This document shows, in pieces, positions 10,123 to 20,565 of a stretch of DNA of 64,000 bases (the stretch's first letter is position 1; every line of letters begins with the position of its first letter). The position numbers and the translations under genes were made by a program. This DNA is from Zasmidium citrigriseum (Eukaryota > Ascomycota > Dothideomycetes > Mycosphaerellales > Mycosphaerellaceae): NCBI GenBank assembly GCA_002786025.1, contig NHNW01000001.1:1783402-1847401 (forward strand), written 5' to 3'. The notes beneath the pieces were generated by a model. It saw only the letters and a program-made list of their open reading frames with translations. It had not been told where the DNA came from and did not search any database.

Positions 10123-11436
10123 ATGCCGCCACGCCGTAGACAACCTCCCACAGGTCCTCGACCCAAAGCCGGTGACCTTATCCTCCACCGCACACGCACA
10201 ACCGCCGACATCTTGATCATCTGGTCAATCCAGTCTCTGCCACAAGAGACCATCCAAGTCCTCTCCTGGAACCGCATCCGCAGCCAACACATAAACCGCA
10301 TACGCAGTCTCGTTTCCTCAGACGCCTCCGCAGAAGACTGCATCCGCGCATTCGTCAACAGAATCGTTCGACCGCTTCTACGAAACCCGCAGGCGAGCGA
10401 TTTGGGACAAGTCCAGAATCTCGGGGACATCCTCGGCAACGGGGGCGAAGTATTCTTCAAGCCGTGGGCGGAGAGCGTGAGGAAGATCTTGAATGGCGAT
10501 CGCTGTAATGTACCGTTTTGTGGGGATGGGTTTGTGAATTGCACGGTAGCGGAGTTCTTGAGGCGCTGGCCGATGTTTGAGCGAGGGATTGGAGTCAGGA
10601 CGAGGGAGTGGTTGAGAGGGGGGAGAAGGGTGCTGTGTCCACAGTGTCAGGGGGTTGAGGAGGTGAGATGGTATATCCGGAATGTTGTTGAAGGAGAACA
10701 AGGAAGGGCCGAGGGTGGGAGGGCGTTGAATGAAGTGAGGAGGGAGTTGGGGTATACGATGATCGATGAGAACGATATGCTAGGACGACAGCTTGGAGCT
10801 GCTGGTCCTTCGTCCGGACTAGGGGCTCAAAGTCGGCATGATGTTGATGAGGGTGGCTGGGAAGTTTGGCCTGAGGCGATGACACCCACAGGTGCGCCTT
10901 CCTCGTCCAACACCAACGCACCTTCCAACGACGGATGGCAACACTGGCCCGAAGCAACTCATCCAACAGACCACCAACCTCACCAAACAACTCCAACAGC
11001 ATCCTCATCATCCAACCCAAACCCAACACCATCCTCTTCCAACACCAATCCCAACAACCTCTGGCAGGATTGGGCCCAAGCACCAGAAACCGACCCCTGG
11101 CAAGCCTTCGAACACTGGCCCGAAGCCCTCAACCCCCCAACCCGCCACTCCGGCTGGGAACATTTCCCCGAAGCACTCGACCCCAATTCCACACCAAACT
11201 TCACACCCGCCAGCAATTCCACAATAACCAACCTCATCCGAGGCAAGGCAACGAAAACCCAAGCCGATGAGCCGGAGAACGAATGCCACATCTGCATTCA
11301 AGGTTATGTCGAAGGACAGACGACGATGTACCTGCCGTGTGGGCATTACTTCCATGAGGATTGTGTGGTGCTGTGGTTGAAGACTTCGGGAAAGTGTCCC
11401 GTTTGTAGTTTGGGGGTTGAGGAGGGTGGGAAGTGA
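10123..11436 (+). CDS. RING-H2 finger protein with W-P-E-A repeats, 437 aa (probable E3 ubiquitin ligase)
   Basis: A single exon begins at an ATG (AAACATGCCGCC). The C-terminal 50 residues hold a complete C3H2C3 RING: C-H-I-C, 14 residues, C-G-H-Y-F-H-E-D-C, then C-P-V-C (about residues 389-425). The expected role is E2-dependent ubiquitin transfer. The N-terminal half has a conserved-looking globular part with four cysteines (DRCNVPFCGDGFVNC, VLCPQCQG) that may bind another zinc. In between, about residues 245-370, five imperfect repeats of the form G-W-x-x-W-P-E-A-x-x-P alternate with Ser/Asn/Thr/Pro-rich linkers; these could be peptide motifs for a partner protein. No membrane segment is seen. 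The substrate is unknown. Confidence 0.85.
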   Translation: MPPRRRQPPTGPRPKAGDLILHRTRTTADILIIWSIQSLPQETIQVLSWNRIRSQHINRIRSLVSSDASAEDCIRAFVNRIVRPLLRNPQASDLGQVQNLGDILGNGGEVFFKPWAESVRKILNGDRCNVPFCGDGFVNCTVAEFLRRWPMFERGIGVRTREWLRGGRRVLCPQCQGVEEVRWYIRNVVEGEQGRAEGGRALNEVRRELGYTMIDENDMLGRQLGAAGPSSGLGAQSRHDVDEGGWEVWPEAMTPTGAPSSSNTNAPSNDGWQHWPEATHPTDHQPHQTTPTASSSSNPNPTPSSSNTNPNNLWQDWAQAPETDPWQAFEHWPEALNPPTRHSGWEHFPEALDPNSTPNFTPASNSTITNLIRGKATKTQADEPENECHICIQGYVEGQTTMYLPCGHYFHEDCVVLWLKTSGKCPVCSLGVEEGGK

Positions 11437-11689
11437 TGGGAGACAGGACCAGACGGTAGAGAGGAAGGCAGTTATACATTCGTAGTCGGTATTCATTCGT
11501 CCTTTCGTACAGGTAGTAAACAGTTAAGTGGTAGTCCTAGTCGCATCATGGTATCTCGTAAAACACAAAAGTCCCGCTCTTTTATCGCTCAATCGCAAGT
11601 TCCAAAGAGATCCAGTCCCAAGTCGGTCAGTCATTCATATCCATCACACATCATGTCTCACAAACACAAAAAAAATCCTTCTTCCTTCC

Positions 11690-13312
11690 TCAAACAGCAA
11701 CCATCCTCCCGGCCGCCATCGGAACGGCGGGCACAGCCATCGGCATACTCTGCGGCCTGGCACTCTCCTTTACGGCCTGCTGCTTCAAGAACTCAATCGG
11801 ATTCGATTTGTTCCGTCGATGCAATTGGCTTTTCTTGGTCGCCATCTCGACAAAACTCTTCCTCTTCGACATGCGTTTCGGTGTCGTGAGAACTGTCGAA
11901 TCGGGGCGAACATCGTCGACTGCCTCATCAATATCTTGGAGAAGATCTGAGTCCCGCGAGATGATCCGACTGAAGTGCGTGTCGATCATCTCCGTCACAT
12001 CTTCGCTGCACGAGGTGCGGACGCTGTCTCGACTAGCCACGGAGATGTGCGGCAGGAGAGATAGGTAGGTCCGTCGGCAGTCCTGCAGGGACATGCGTTG
12101 CGAGGTCGAGGAGGTGAGACGTTCGGCGAGGAGGCGAGCGACGGTGACTCGGTGCGAGCGCAGTTGGCACAGTTCCCAGGCCCAGAGGTGTTTCTGCATA
12201 AGGTTGTGATCGTTGGCCAGCGAGGACTTAAAGTACGTTGGAGGATGGTGGCCCGAGCATGTCCCTGCATTGTGGCGGAAGGTGAAGCCGCAGTGCTGGT
12301 TGAGATTGACGGATTGGAGGTGGCGCTCAAGATCTTTCTCGTTGGCGAAGTAGATCATGCATTCATCGCATCGGTGACGCTTTTCATTGAAGTCCATGGA
12401 GTGTTCGCCGATATGTTGGGCGAGCTCATCACCTTCGGCATTGAAGGTCTCGCCGCAAAGATCGCAAGACTCCGTCTTGGATTCCGATGCTGGTCGCCTC
12501 AGGAGCTTCTTGACGAACGTCATTGTCTGCTCCACTACCTCGTCATCCACCTCGTCGTCCAACTTCGAGTCTCGTACTGGCTTCTTCTGGTTCCATGAGA
12601 GGTCGCCATCGTAGATCCAGTACTGCTGCGATGTCGACTGGCTTGCTGAATGTCTGTAGGCACGATCAATCTCGGGTGCCGGGCCCATTGAAGCCTGAAT
12701 CATTCCATCACAACCACCAAGCCCGCTTGCTAGGTGTTTCGGAAGTTGATTGGCTGGGAACTCCTCGCCACACTCGGGACAGGGCTCTCTATGATCGTTA
12801 TGTCGTTGTTGGACGTGGCGTTCCCGCTTCTCCTTCGTTTCGAAAACCTTATCGCAGGTAGGGCAAGGGAATTTTGATGTTCCTGCACAAGCCTGAACGT
12901 GCTCTCGAAGACGAAACGATGTTGAATACGATTTGCCACACGAGCAGCAGAATCTGCCGGCTGGATCTTTGCCGAGATCGCAATGCAGATGCCTTTCGAG
13001 GATTGAGGGTGTGTATTCTTCAGCGATGCCAGAGTCTCGTTTGATCGATGCTTCCCCAGAAAGCAGCTGTGCAGCCATTCGGTGGAACTCAGCCGGATCG
13101 ACGTTTTCATCGGTAGTGGAGAAGTGAAAGCCTGGTAGTAGTATCGATTCGTTGGGTTCGTTTGGCGGCGTTGCGGGCATCAGACTCTCCTCTGATGATG
13201 TTGGCGACATGGTCAGAGATGGCATATCGTTTCGCAGTGGCCAATTATCCTCATCGAAGGAGAATGCCCTCTCCTCCAAAATCAGGCCATTGCGCTTCGG
13301 GGAGCGAGGCAT
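11690..13312 (-). CDS. C2H2 zinc-finger protein, 540 aa
   Basis: A single exon starting with MPRSPKRNG at 13312; the open frame extends a few codons further but without an upstream ATG. There are three fingers or finger-like units in a row around residues 120-205 (CCSCGKSYSTSFRLREHVQAC, CPTCDKVFETKEKRERHVQQ, CPECGEEFPANQLPKHL). Two more lie around 290-345 (CDLCGETFNAEGDELAQHIG, CDECMIYFANEKDLERHL), and a Cys/His-rich stretch follows. Between and after them are acidic and Ser-rich segments and a basic C-terminus (KRMSKRKS, HRRNKSNP). A nuclear DNA- or RNA-binding regulator is likely. Similar proteins with widely spaced C2H2 units are common in filamentous ascomycetes; the target is unknown. 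Confidence 0.85.
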   Translation of the reverse strand: MPRSPKRNGLILEERAFSFDEDNWPLRNDMPSLTMSPTSSEESLMPATPPNEPNESILLPGFHFSTTDENVDPAEFHRMAAQLLSGEASIKRDSGIAEEYTPSILERHLHCDLGKDPAGRFCCSCGKSYSTSFRLREHVQACAGTSKFPCPTCDKVFETKEKRERHVQQRHNDHREPCPECGEEFPANQLPKHLASGLGGCDGMIQASMGPAPEIDRAYRHSASQSTSQQYWIYDGDLSWNQKKPVRDSKLDDEVDDEVVEQTMTFVKKLLRRPASESKTESCDLCGETFNAEGDELAQHIGEHSMDFNEKRHRCDECMIYFANEKDLERHLQSVNLNQHCGFTFRHNAGTCSGHHPPTYFKSSLANDHNLMQKHLWAWELCQLRSHRVTVARLLAERLTSSTSQRMSLQDCRRTYLSLLPHISVASRDSVRTSCSEDVTEMIDTHFSRIISRDSDLLQDIDEAVDDVRPDSTVLTTPKRMSKRKSFVEMATKKSQLHRRNKSNPIEFLKQQAVKESARPQSMPMAVPAVPMAAGRMVAV

Positions 13313-16003
13313 CTTTAACTCGACAGCAAGAAACAAAACAGATAAGAAAACAGGTTGCGGCAGATGAAAGGCTTTTCAGAAGCTGCCAGGTCAGCAGGAT
13401 CAGGTTGGTTGCTGACACCGAAGCAAGGGAGCTTCAGCCAAAAGGCAGATTGGCAGACCACGAAACAGCTTGCGTCGGTTTCCGAGCAGGTGCGTGGGAT
13501 GTGGTGAGAGTAAATAAGGACTGGCATAAGCAAGGCCCGCGGGCCTCGTACAGGGAATCCTACCGTCCGTCATGCTCCGCACTGTGCACGATTGCAAGGC
13601 CTGTCATCGACCCCAGGATCGGGAGGCAGCAAGGTTCGTGGGTGGGAGGACTAGAAGTGCCGCGTGCCATGGAAACGGGCATGGGCAGGTCGAAAGCGGG
13701 CGGTTTGGCGTGTCCGGTGAGACAGATGACAGCAGAACGAGCAGGTTGGAGGAGCGCAGGCCGCGGGCTGGCCGAGGACAGGCAGAAAATGGGAACAAAC
13801 AAGCTCTCGGCAAGGCTCGCGTGACTGCGGCGGCGATCTCGACGCAGCTGTGTCTTGCATCATCCACGGCTGCGAGTTGTGAGGCATGCCGGCGAGTGTA
13901 CTCCGCGCCCTGCCTGGCCACGCGGTGGTGTGGGAGCCGTCTGCTGTCTGGTTCGCCGACTGCTGCTTCAGACTTTCGAAGGCTGAAAATAGGCGACCGC
14001 TGGGTTGCTGGGCGCACGACTCGTGACTCGCATTCGCTCAATTCGTTGCTTGCATTGGCCGTTGATGCGGAGTCGACGGAGTTTCTGTGCATTCTGTCGC
14101 TTGCTCAGCATCGCAATGGCCGGTGTGGCTGTCGAGGTAGTGGTGGCAGAGGCAGATCGAAGATCAAGCGCGGGAGAAGTGGCCGCAGCAGCAAATCCTT
14201 CGCTGCCAGGTACCAGCCCTACAATGCACTTCCTCTCACTTCATCTCCTGCCCATCCGGCGCAGCGGTACTATGACAGTATCGTTGTTCATTATTGTCTT
14301 CATCCATCCCGCCCTGCAACACATCCTCATCTCCAGGACCAGTCCGCGACGTCGTTCCCCAAAGCATGGCCGCCTCGCCCTCCGTTACCAAAATATCTGG
14401 TAGCGAGCGAACTCTATCGTCTTCTGCGCGCGATGGCCGTCTCGCCGAATGGCAAGTGGAGCCCGCCGTTGGACACAACGCCTCTGACCGTATCGCCTGA
14501 CCGAGGCCGCCATGCCAATGCCACCGCCATGACGAGGCAGTCTACGCAAACATGCTCACTCCGCCGCCTCCTGCTATTTCGCACTGCTCACAAAACACAC
14601 ACCACCGCAGTCGCAGGAAACACGCGGCTGTCAATGCGGCTCTGCGACTGTCACGGCCCCTCCCTGCACCTGCCAGCCCGTCGACAACCTCCTCCCGGCA
14701 ACAAAAAGCCAGCTCGGCCGCAGAAGAAATTTCGAAGGCGTGTCACCTGGCCGGTTCCTGGAAACCGCCAGCCCGCCTTCCCGAAGCGACTTCGAGATCG
14801 AGCGAAACGAGCAGGTACGTACCGATGTGCCTGGCCTCGTATGTTTCACTCTCCTGAAACATGCCATGATGACCACCCCCTCCCGGTCTGCTTCCTCATC
14901 GCACCGCCAACGCGGCTTACGCGCATGTCGAAATAGAACAGCCTCGCGAACGGACCTTTCTTGTCGCGCCGCTGCCGTCGCTGAAGAAAGTGGGCTCTGC
15001 GCTGAGGGTTCGGCCGGGTAGTTCGGCGGAGGAAGCCGCAAGGAGGTGAGTTGGCCTGGAGATCGACTAATCCTGCCTCCATCGACAATCGACGAGAGAC
15101 ATCTACGATGCGATGATGTCGTGAACTGGTTCGTATAGTCGTTGTATATAACGGCATGACAGCATCGCCGGCGTTGCGCTCGCCTTACCGCCGTTTCATC
15201 AGGCGCTGTTATAACCGTTGGCTCTCGTAGATGGTGATGGTACGCTGGAGAGAAGAGGTCCAACGGTAATGACAGCATACCGTCTTCAGACGTGCAGGAG
15301 ACTGTGAGTACTTCTGGCGCTGACGTCGGCCATGACATGATCGAACGATTGAAAAGAATTGACTGCCCCATTGTGTAGGTATTTCACCAAAACGACGGCT
15401 CCCTTGAGCGCCGCTGCAGCTTTTAGGAGGTTCACACTCAGATCTCAGCCAGCGTACCGACGATGCCCTTCGATAGCTTGCGACGCGGCAATCTACAGGA
15501 CTATCGTGCGGTCGCAGCAGCCGCCTGCACTCTCAGATCGAGCGATTCGAACAGCTCGCAGAGCAACGGAACGGAAGAGGACAGCTGTTTCTCCTGTAGA
15601 TTGTGGGGGCCGCTCAATCGCTCAGCTTGCCTTACTATCAGCGACACTGCATGGGGCTCGTTGAGCGCTTAGAGAACGTGAGCTCGAGCAAGACCATGAT
15701 CAAACCCTGGCTAAGAAATGAGATGCGAGAAACTACTGCCTCGCCTACTTCCTATCAGGTGAAGTCATAAGCTGCTTATTTTCATTTCTATTTTATTGGT
15801 TTCCCAGAGTATCCTCATACCAGAACTTCTTATTGAAAGACCCGATCAGAACACCTGCAAATGTCAAGACTGCCAAGAGAAGAACTGATTTCGGTACGAA
15901 GGTGCGGTCTGATGGATTCCTCTCGTACAACTTTACGAAGTCTTCTTCCCCTTTCCTAGCGATTATCTACACTCGCAAGAACAACAGACCGTCAACCACA
16001 ACC
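13313..16003. other. 2.7-kb gap, GC-rich, no confident gene
   Basis: Long open frames exist (plus strand 13572-14936 and several antisense), but their Arg/Ser/Pro/His-rich composition and mutual overlap argue for chance openness in GC-rich DNA. A frame around 14620-15020 (beginning near CQCGSATVTAPPCTCQPVDN) is Cys-rich at its start and could be a remnant. The segment upstream of 16004 is A/C-rich like a 5' leader. Confidence 0.4.
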
Positions 16004-16383
16004 ATGCACCTCCTCACCATCCTCCCCATCCTACTCACCCTAACCAAGGCCTACCCACCCAACCCCAAAGACCCCTCTTCATTCTGCGCAACCCCATCAC
16101 ACCGCACTGCAAAGACCTCTCCCCAGACACCAACCTCATCTGCCCGGCCAACGAATACAGACAATGCCACCACCTGCGGAGGACCTCACACACCTGGGAG
16201 TGGAAGTGCTGTTGTGCGCCTGGGGCTTGCGAGCCTTTCACGCTGCCGCGACAAAGTGTGCCGAATGCTATGATGGAGGGGTGTGTGGATTTTGAGGAGA
16301 GGGAGTGTAGGAATGGGGAGGAGAGGAAGTGTTGGACGGTTTTGGGGAGAGCGGAGAGGTGTTGTTGTATTAAGACGTTGTGA
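16004..16383 (+). CDS. Small secreted cysteine-rich protein with apparent frameshift (effector-like)
   Basis: The ATG at 16004 (ACCATGCACC) begins a signal peptide (MHLLTILPILLTLTKA), followed by PPNPKDPSSFCATP. Just after a run of four C at about 16094 the frame that makes sense shifts by one base and continues to TGA at 16381-16383. In that frame there are 13 further cysteines, including two CCC triplets (EWKCCCAPGAC near the middle, ERCCCIKTL at the end). The break is either a real frameshift that ruins the protein or a one-base sequencing error in the homopolymer; no GT lies in the right place for an intron. The cysteine spacing forms two modules of the type C-x(7-10)-C-x7-C-x(9-13)-CCC, like the single module of the gene at 16745. 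Such proteins are typical apoplastic effectors; function is not known here. Confidence 0.6.
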
Positions 16384-16744
16384 GAGTGTGGGGATGGGGC
16401 TTTTGCGGTTTGAGAGTTTTGGGATTAGAGGTGGGTGGGCGTAGGGCAATACAAGAGGTCAGCTGGATTCATTGGTACTGTGTGGACTGAAGCTGATTTT
16501 TTGTGTAGGCTTGAATGACTTCGAAAGCTCGACCAATCGACGCATCGCTGGTAGTCAGCAAAATATCTACCGATACACACAGGGGGAAAATGAGGAAAGA
16601 GATATATCACACCGCTGTTGGAGGTCTGTCTGTCTAGCATCTCATGCATTACGCTCTTACTCTTGCTACCGCACCTCCAATATCACCAAAATCGACCTTC
16701 AAGCAACACAGCAAACCCCCAGACACCATCCCTCACCTCCAACA

Positions 16745-17053
16745 ATGCGCCTCTCAACCCTCACCACAACCCTCCTCGCCTTCGCCATCACAGCCCACGG
16801 CAGATCCCCCCTACGAGGCTACGACACCCAATCTATCCTCGCTCCCTTCCAAGACGAAGCCCGAATTGAGCCTGTCCCAACACCTCAAGCTACAACGACT
16901 GCAAAGAAGACCAAGTGCAGGACTCCCGAGTCAGGAAAATGTGAAGGCGACGAGATGGAGTTTTGTCAATTTTCGATAAGGAAGGGAATCGAGACGAGGT
17001 CTTGTATGTGCTGCAAAGCAGGAGGGAAGGGGGTGGAGGGATCAAGGATTTGA
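16745..17053 (+). CDS. Small secreted cysteine-rich protein, 102 aa (effector-like)
   Basis: The ATG lies in CAACAATGCGC and is preceded by a long A/C-rich leader. The signal peptide is MRLSTLTTTLLAFAITAHG, followed by a Pro/Thr/Ala spacer. The mature part contains six cysteines arranged C-x7-C-x7-C-x12-C-x-C-C (CRTPESGKC, CEGDEMEFC, SCMCCKAGG). Charged and glycine residues fill the end, with no membrane segment. It lies 361 bp downstream of another secreted cysteine-rich gene on the same strand with the same kind of module, so the two are likely tandem paralogues. I do not recognise a named effector family. Confidence 0.65.
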   Translation: MRLSTLTTTLLAFAITAHGRSPLRGYDTQSILAPFQDEARIEPVPTPQATTTAKKTKCRTPESGKCEGDEMEFCQFSIRKGIETRSCMCCKAGGKGVEGSRI

Positions 17054-17292
17054 GGTGGTGGAATGTGCGCGCATGTTCAGTCAGATTGTTGTGAAAGGAG
17101 GCGTTTGGAGTGTTGAGGATCTTGTGTTGGTTGGGATTTGTGGGCACCGGCATTTCTCCGCGCACGGACTCTATTTCACATGCTAATGGCATTGATGCGG
17201 TTTTGGAAGCTCGACGCTTGTGCTCTTTTAATCTTGGCGGGCGCACCGTCGAAGTTTCTCCTGAAGAGAAAGATACACCTCTTCAACGAATC

Positions 17293-18137
17293 CTACTCGC
17301 TCTTCTCATCGAACCTCCCCTCCGCAACCCTCCGAATAAACTCACTCGTGTAGTCCATATGCTTCCCAATAAACGGCGTATGATCAGACTCTACACCAGC
17401 AAGTATTAGCATATCATCCACCTCACCTATTCCATCACCAAGCAGAGTCACTCACCGATACTCTCCTCCCTCACCCGTCCCCCAGCAGCCTTAATCCCCT
17501 CAATCAAACCCCCCTGCGCCTCATACACAAAAGCCTGATCTTTCGTACACCTCAAATAAAAACTCTCAATTTCCAGATAAGCCGCCTCAGTCGTGGCTTC
17601 TTTCACCGCCTTCCAGCTCTGCTGGCGCAACAACTTCGCCCACTCCGCCGCTTCGCAAGGTTCCATGTCGTTGTAAAAGTAATGCTCCGGACCCGGGGGA
17701 CCGACCCACGCGAACTCTGGCGTTCGCAAATCGTGAATGGCGTGCGGTTTGCCGCCGAGAGCTTGGAGGAATGTTGTTCCTGCGGGGATCGGGATGGCGG
17801 CGAGGAAGATGAGGGAAAGGACGGAGGTGCTGTGGCCGGAGGCTTTGCGGGCCGGGGTGGAGAGGTTGGAGAGGGCGTTGTTGGTGGGTGTGCCGCCGTA
17901 GGAGTGAGCGATGACGATGACGTTGTTGTTCTCGGTGTCTAGTTCGTTGAGGACGGTGGAGCGTACGGCGTTGGTGTCGTCGGCGAGGCTTGCTGGGGGT
18001 GTTTCAGGGGTTTGGGTACTTGGAAGGTCGACCGTGACGCATTTGTATCCGTGGGAGGAGAGGTCTTCGATCAGAGGGCCGAAGTGTTTGGGGGAGTGCC
18101 ATGATCCGTGGACGAGCACGAGAGTCGGTTTAGACAT
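17293..18137 (-). CDS. Alpha/beta-hydrolase (AB_hydrolase-type esterase), 259 aa
   Basis: Exon 1 (18137-17456) and exon 2 (17390-17293) are joined across a 65-bp intron; the join gives ..SIESDHTPFIG in frame. The start is MSKPTLVLVHGSWHSP, with the oxyanion-hole HGSW. The nucleophile elbow is AHSYGG, and the general-base His sits in DHTPF of exon 2. A lid region with TFLQALGGKPHAIHDL lies between. Without the intron the protein would stop before its catalytic His, so the two-exon form is clearly right. Close fungal relatives are annotated as alpha/beta-hydrolases or salicylate-esterase-like proteins. The protein is cytosolic, with no signal peptide; the substrate is unknown. Confidence 0.9.
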
Positions 18138-19104
18138 CCTTTGCGAGAGGGTTAATCTCCTTGATTGATGAGAAGGATGGGGAGGAAAGTGCGTTCACTC
18201 TCACAGCTAAGGAGAGATTCTGGTGCTGGTGATCAAGGCCTCTCGTCCGCCTTTTATAAATCTCCAGAACTCTCACCTTTCCTACGTTGTTTTTCATGAT
18301 CGGGGCAACGCGGTCAGGCAAAAGTTTCCGCCCCCAAGGTTGTATTTGTACTGTGGCCGCTACAAATGCTAGCGGCCCCAGGTACAGCTGTCAGCTGTAG
18401 GGCTGATGTGGAGCAACAACAGGACGCTCGCGTCTGGCGCGAGGTGAAGCCCTCCTTCTTCAGCTCGAATTGTTCAGGTCAATCCGTTGAACTTCCAGAT
18501 CTTGATGGGTTTGTTACAAGTTTGATCCTCTGCGACAAATGTTGGGGATTGCTTGGTAAATCTTCCATTTTGGATTCGAATCCTGAGGGTAGTTCCTGCC
18601 GCCACAAGGATCGACTCGCCGCGATCTCCTTGCTTCTTGGGGTTAGTAAGGCAATGCTCCAGAGTATTATCGTCGTCGCCAATTAATCAGCCTTCGGTCG
18701 AGATTCCGTGACGATACGAGTTGCAGATGTCGAGCGGTGCTGTTCGTTTATCTTCGTAGAGGCAGGGATCTGCTATTGAGTTCCTCGCGACACATGCAGT
18801 TTTCCGGAATCGCCCTTTCATTCCATCATTCGTGAATGAACGTTGCCCTGCGATAGGTCATCTTGGGATTGGTGCAAGAACGAGGTGATGTCTACTCGGC
18901 ATTGATTGAGCACTTGCCTCTCTCGTAAGCGTATACGAGCTCTTCAAGTCTCCATGTTCGACAAGTCGAAAAAGAATAGAATACATGCGCATTAGCTAGC
19001 ATTACGAAAAGACAATAACATAAAGGTAGGCCGTATACGCCGTGCTGTGAGTCCGTGACCGTGGAATCGACCGTTTCGCCGTGGTATCGTCGAGTGCAGT
19101 TGTA
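18138..19104. other. Gap with a short remnant open frame at 18366-18686
   Basis: The first 200 bp form the hydrolase promoter side (TTTTATAAAT near 18251 could be a TATA-like box). A plus-strand frame of 106 codons (18366-18686) contains CDKCWGLLGKSSIL and PEGSSCR, which resemble the tail at about 9690-9770. I take it as a weathered gene fragment. Nothing was recognised in 18690-19104. Confidence 0.35.
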
Positions 19105-20565
19105 TCAGCTGAAAAGAACGATCTCGCCCCTGGAATTACGTCGCACACGCAAGGACTTCCAGAGCTCCTTGTCTTCTTCGTCTTTCTCCTCGCCTCGTAC
19201 GTCTCGCTCGCGGTGGTATCTTTTCAGTGCCTTGTTGATTGAGCACCCTCGCTCGCTTTCGGGGCCTTTGTTGATGAAGGACATGAAGAGGTCAGCGCGA
19301 GACTTGTAGGAGACCATCTGATTCGTCGATGAGGGTTGGACCGAGCTAGGCCGATCAGGATACTCAATCTGCTTCCTGCGACTGACATGAGAGCGATCTT
19401 CCGAGGAGAAGGAGTCATGTCGTGAACTTCTTCCGTGCTTGTCTTTATGGCGCTCTCGATCAGGGCTTCGCGAACGGCGGCGGTGCTTATCGTCATGTTT
19501 GCTGGAAGGCGCCTTGGTCGTGCTGTAGCTGACGTATGAGGACTTTCGACGTTCTTCTTTCGCACCTGCCTTGGCATCCTTTTCCCTCTTGCTTCGTTTG
19601 AGCGGACTGATAGGGGTGGGTCCGGCTTCGATGCGGTCGTCGTAAAACTCGGAGTCTGTTACCAGGCGACTAAGACCTCCGGTGAGGCCGGAATGCAGCA
19701 TCCTACCACCCGTCGCAGGGGCATCCGTCATTGGCTCGTCTCTCGACATGGGCCGCTTTGCACTAGAGATGTCCAATTCCTCGACATTGCGCTTCCTCTT
19801 CTTTTCGCTCTTCTCAATCGTGTACTTCTCCTTCTTCTCCTTGCGCCTCTCCTTGGGCGCAGGGGTTACGAACGCGTTGGACTGTTGCGACTCGGTCAAG
19901 TTGTTCCAGGAATCGTAGCGATCGAAGCTAGGCTGAACAGGCGCATTGCCATAGGAGTATCCGCGCTCCAGATATCGCGCGCCGTCGCCGTTGGAGTATT
20001 GCGAGTACTGAGAGTACTGGGATTCGCCATTGCCGAGCATTTTTCGCTCGTCTGGGGCTTGCACGGCTCCTTTCGGGGTCGCATCAGTGACGAGGAAGTC
20101 GAACACATTCACACCTGCTGGGAGCGCCTCAGGCGCAGGCGGCGGGGTAGGAGCCCTCGGTGGAACGTCGATAACGGCCACGGCATTCATGTCGTCACCT
20201 TCTGGTGCGTCCTCGACATAAGCTCCCCTCGGCACCATGGCCTGCGAGTTGTTGTGTCCGTTCATCGACTTGCGCTTTTCGTTCTTTGCGTTCTTGTTGT
20301 GATTATCCTTGTCCGGTCTGTATAGCGCTCCTTGGTACTTTTGCGCCTCGGAGATGCAGGAGGTATGCGATCGATAGTCCTGTCCTTGGAAGTGGACCAT
20401 ACAGTCCAAACAGGTAAACGTCGCACCCCAACACCGATTACGATGGCCGTCGAGCTTGGCTTTCTTCAACGTCTCGTTGCATTGCTCACAACAGAACTGT
20501 ACAAAAAGGACAGAAAGTCAGTAGATGTCTTGACATGTCCCGCTGAAGTTACGTACCGAAACCAT
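19105..20565 (-). CDS. LYAR-type C2HC zinc-finger nucleolar protein, 466 aa
   Basis: The first exon is only nine bases (20565-20557, M-V-S). A 60-bp intron (GTACGT..GTACAG) follows, then exon 2 (20496-19105). The joined N-terminus MVSFCCEQCNETLKKAKLDG plus the following HRNRCWGATFTCLDC is the LYAR zinc finger (zf-LYAR) with its C..C..H..C ligands. It continues into the conserved FQGQDYRSHTSCISEAQKY. Eukaryotic LYAR homologues are nucleolar and act in ribosome biogenesis and growth. The remaining 380 residues are disordered, Lys/Arg/Ser/Glu-rich, with several KKRKR-like signals. The end (DKELWKSLRVRRNSRGEIVLF) matches the conserved C-terminal tail of fungal members. The tiny first exon is easily missed by gene finders. 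Confidence 0.9.

Noticed and set aside
13572..14936. 454-codon open frame on the plus strand
   Set aside because: Arg/Ser/Pro/His-rich, overlapped by similar frames on the other strand, with no domain or start context; GC-rich chance frame.
18560..18590. GGATTCGAATCC as a tRNA T-arm
   Set aside because: The flanking bases do not pair as a T-stem, and no anticodon or acceptor arm is found at the right distances.
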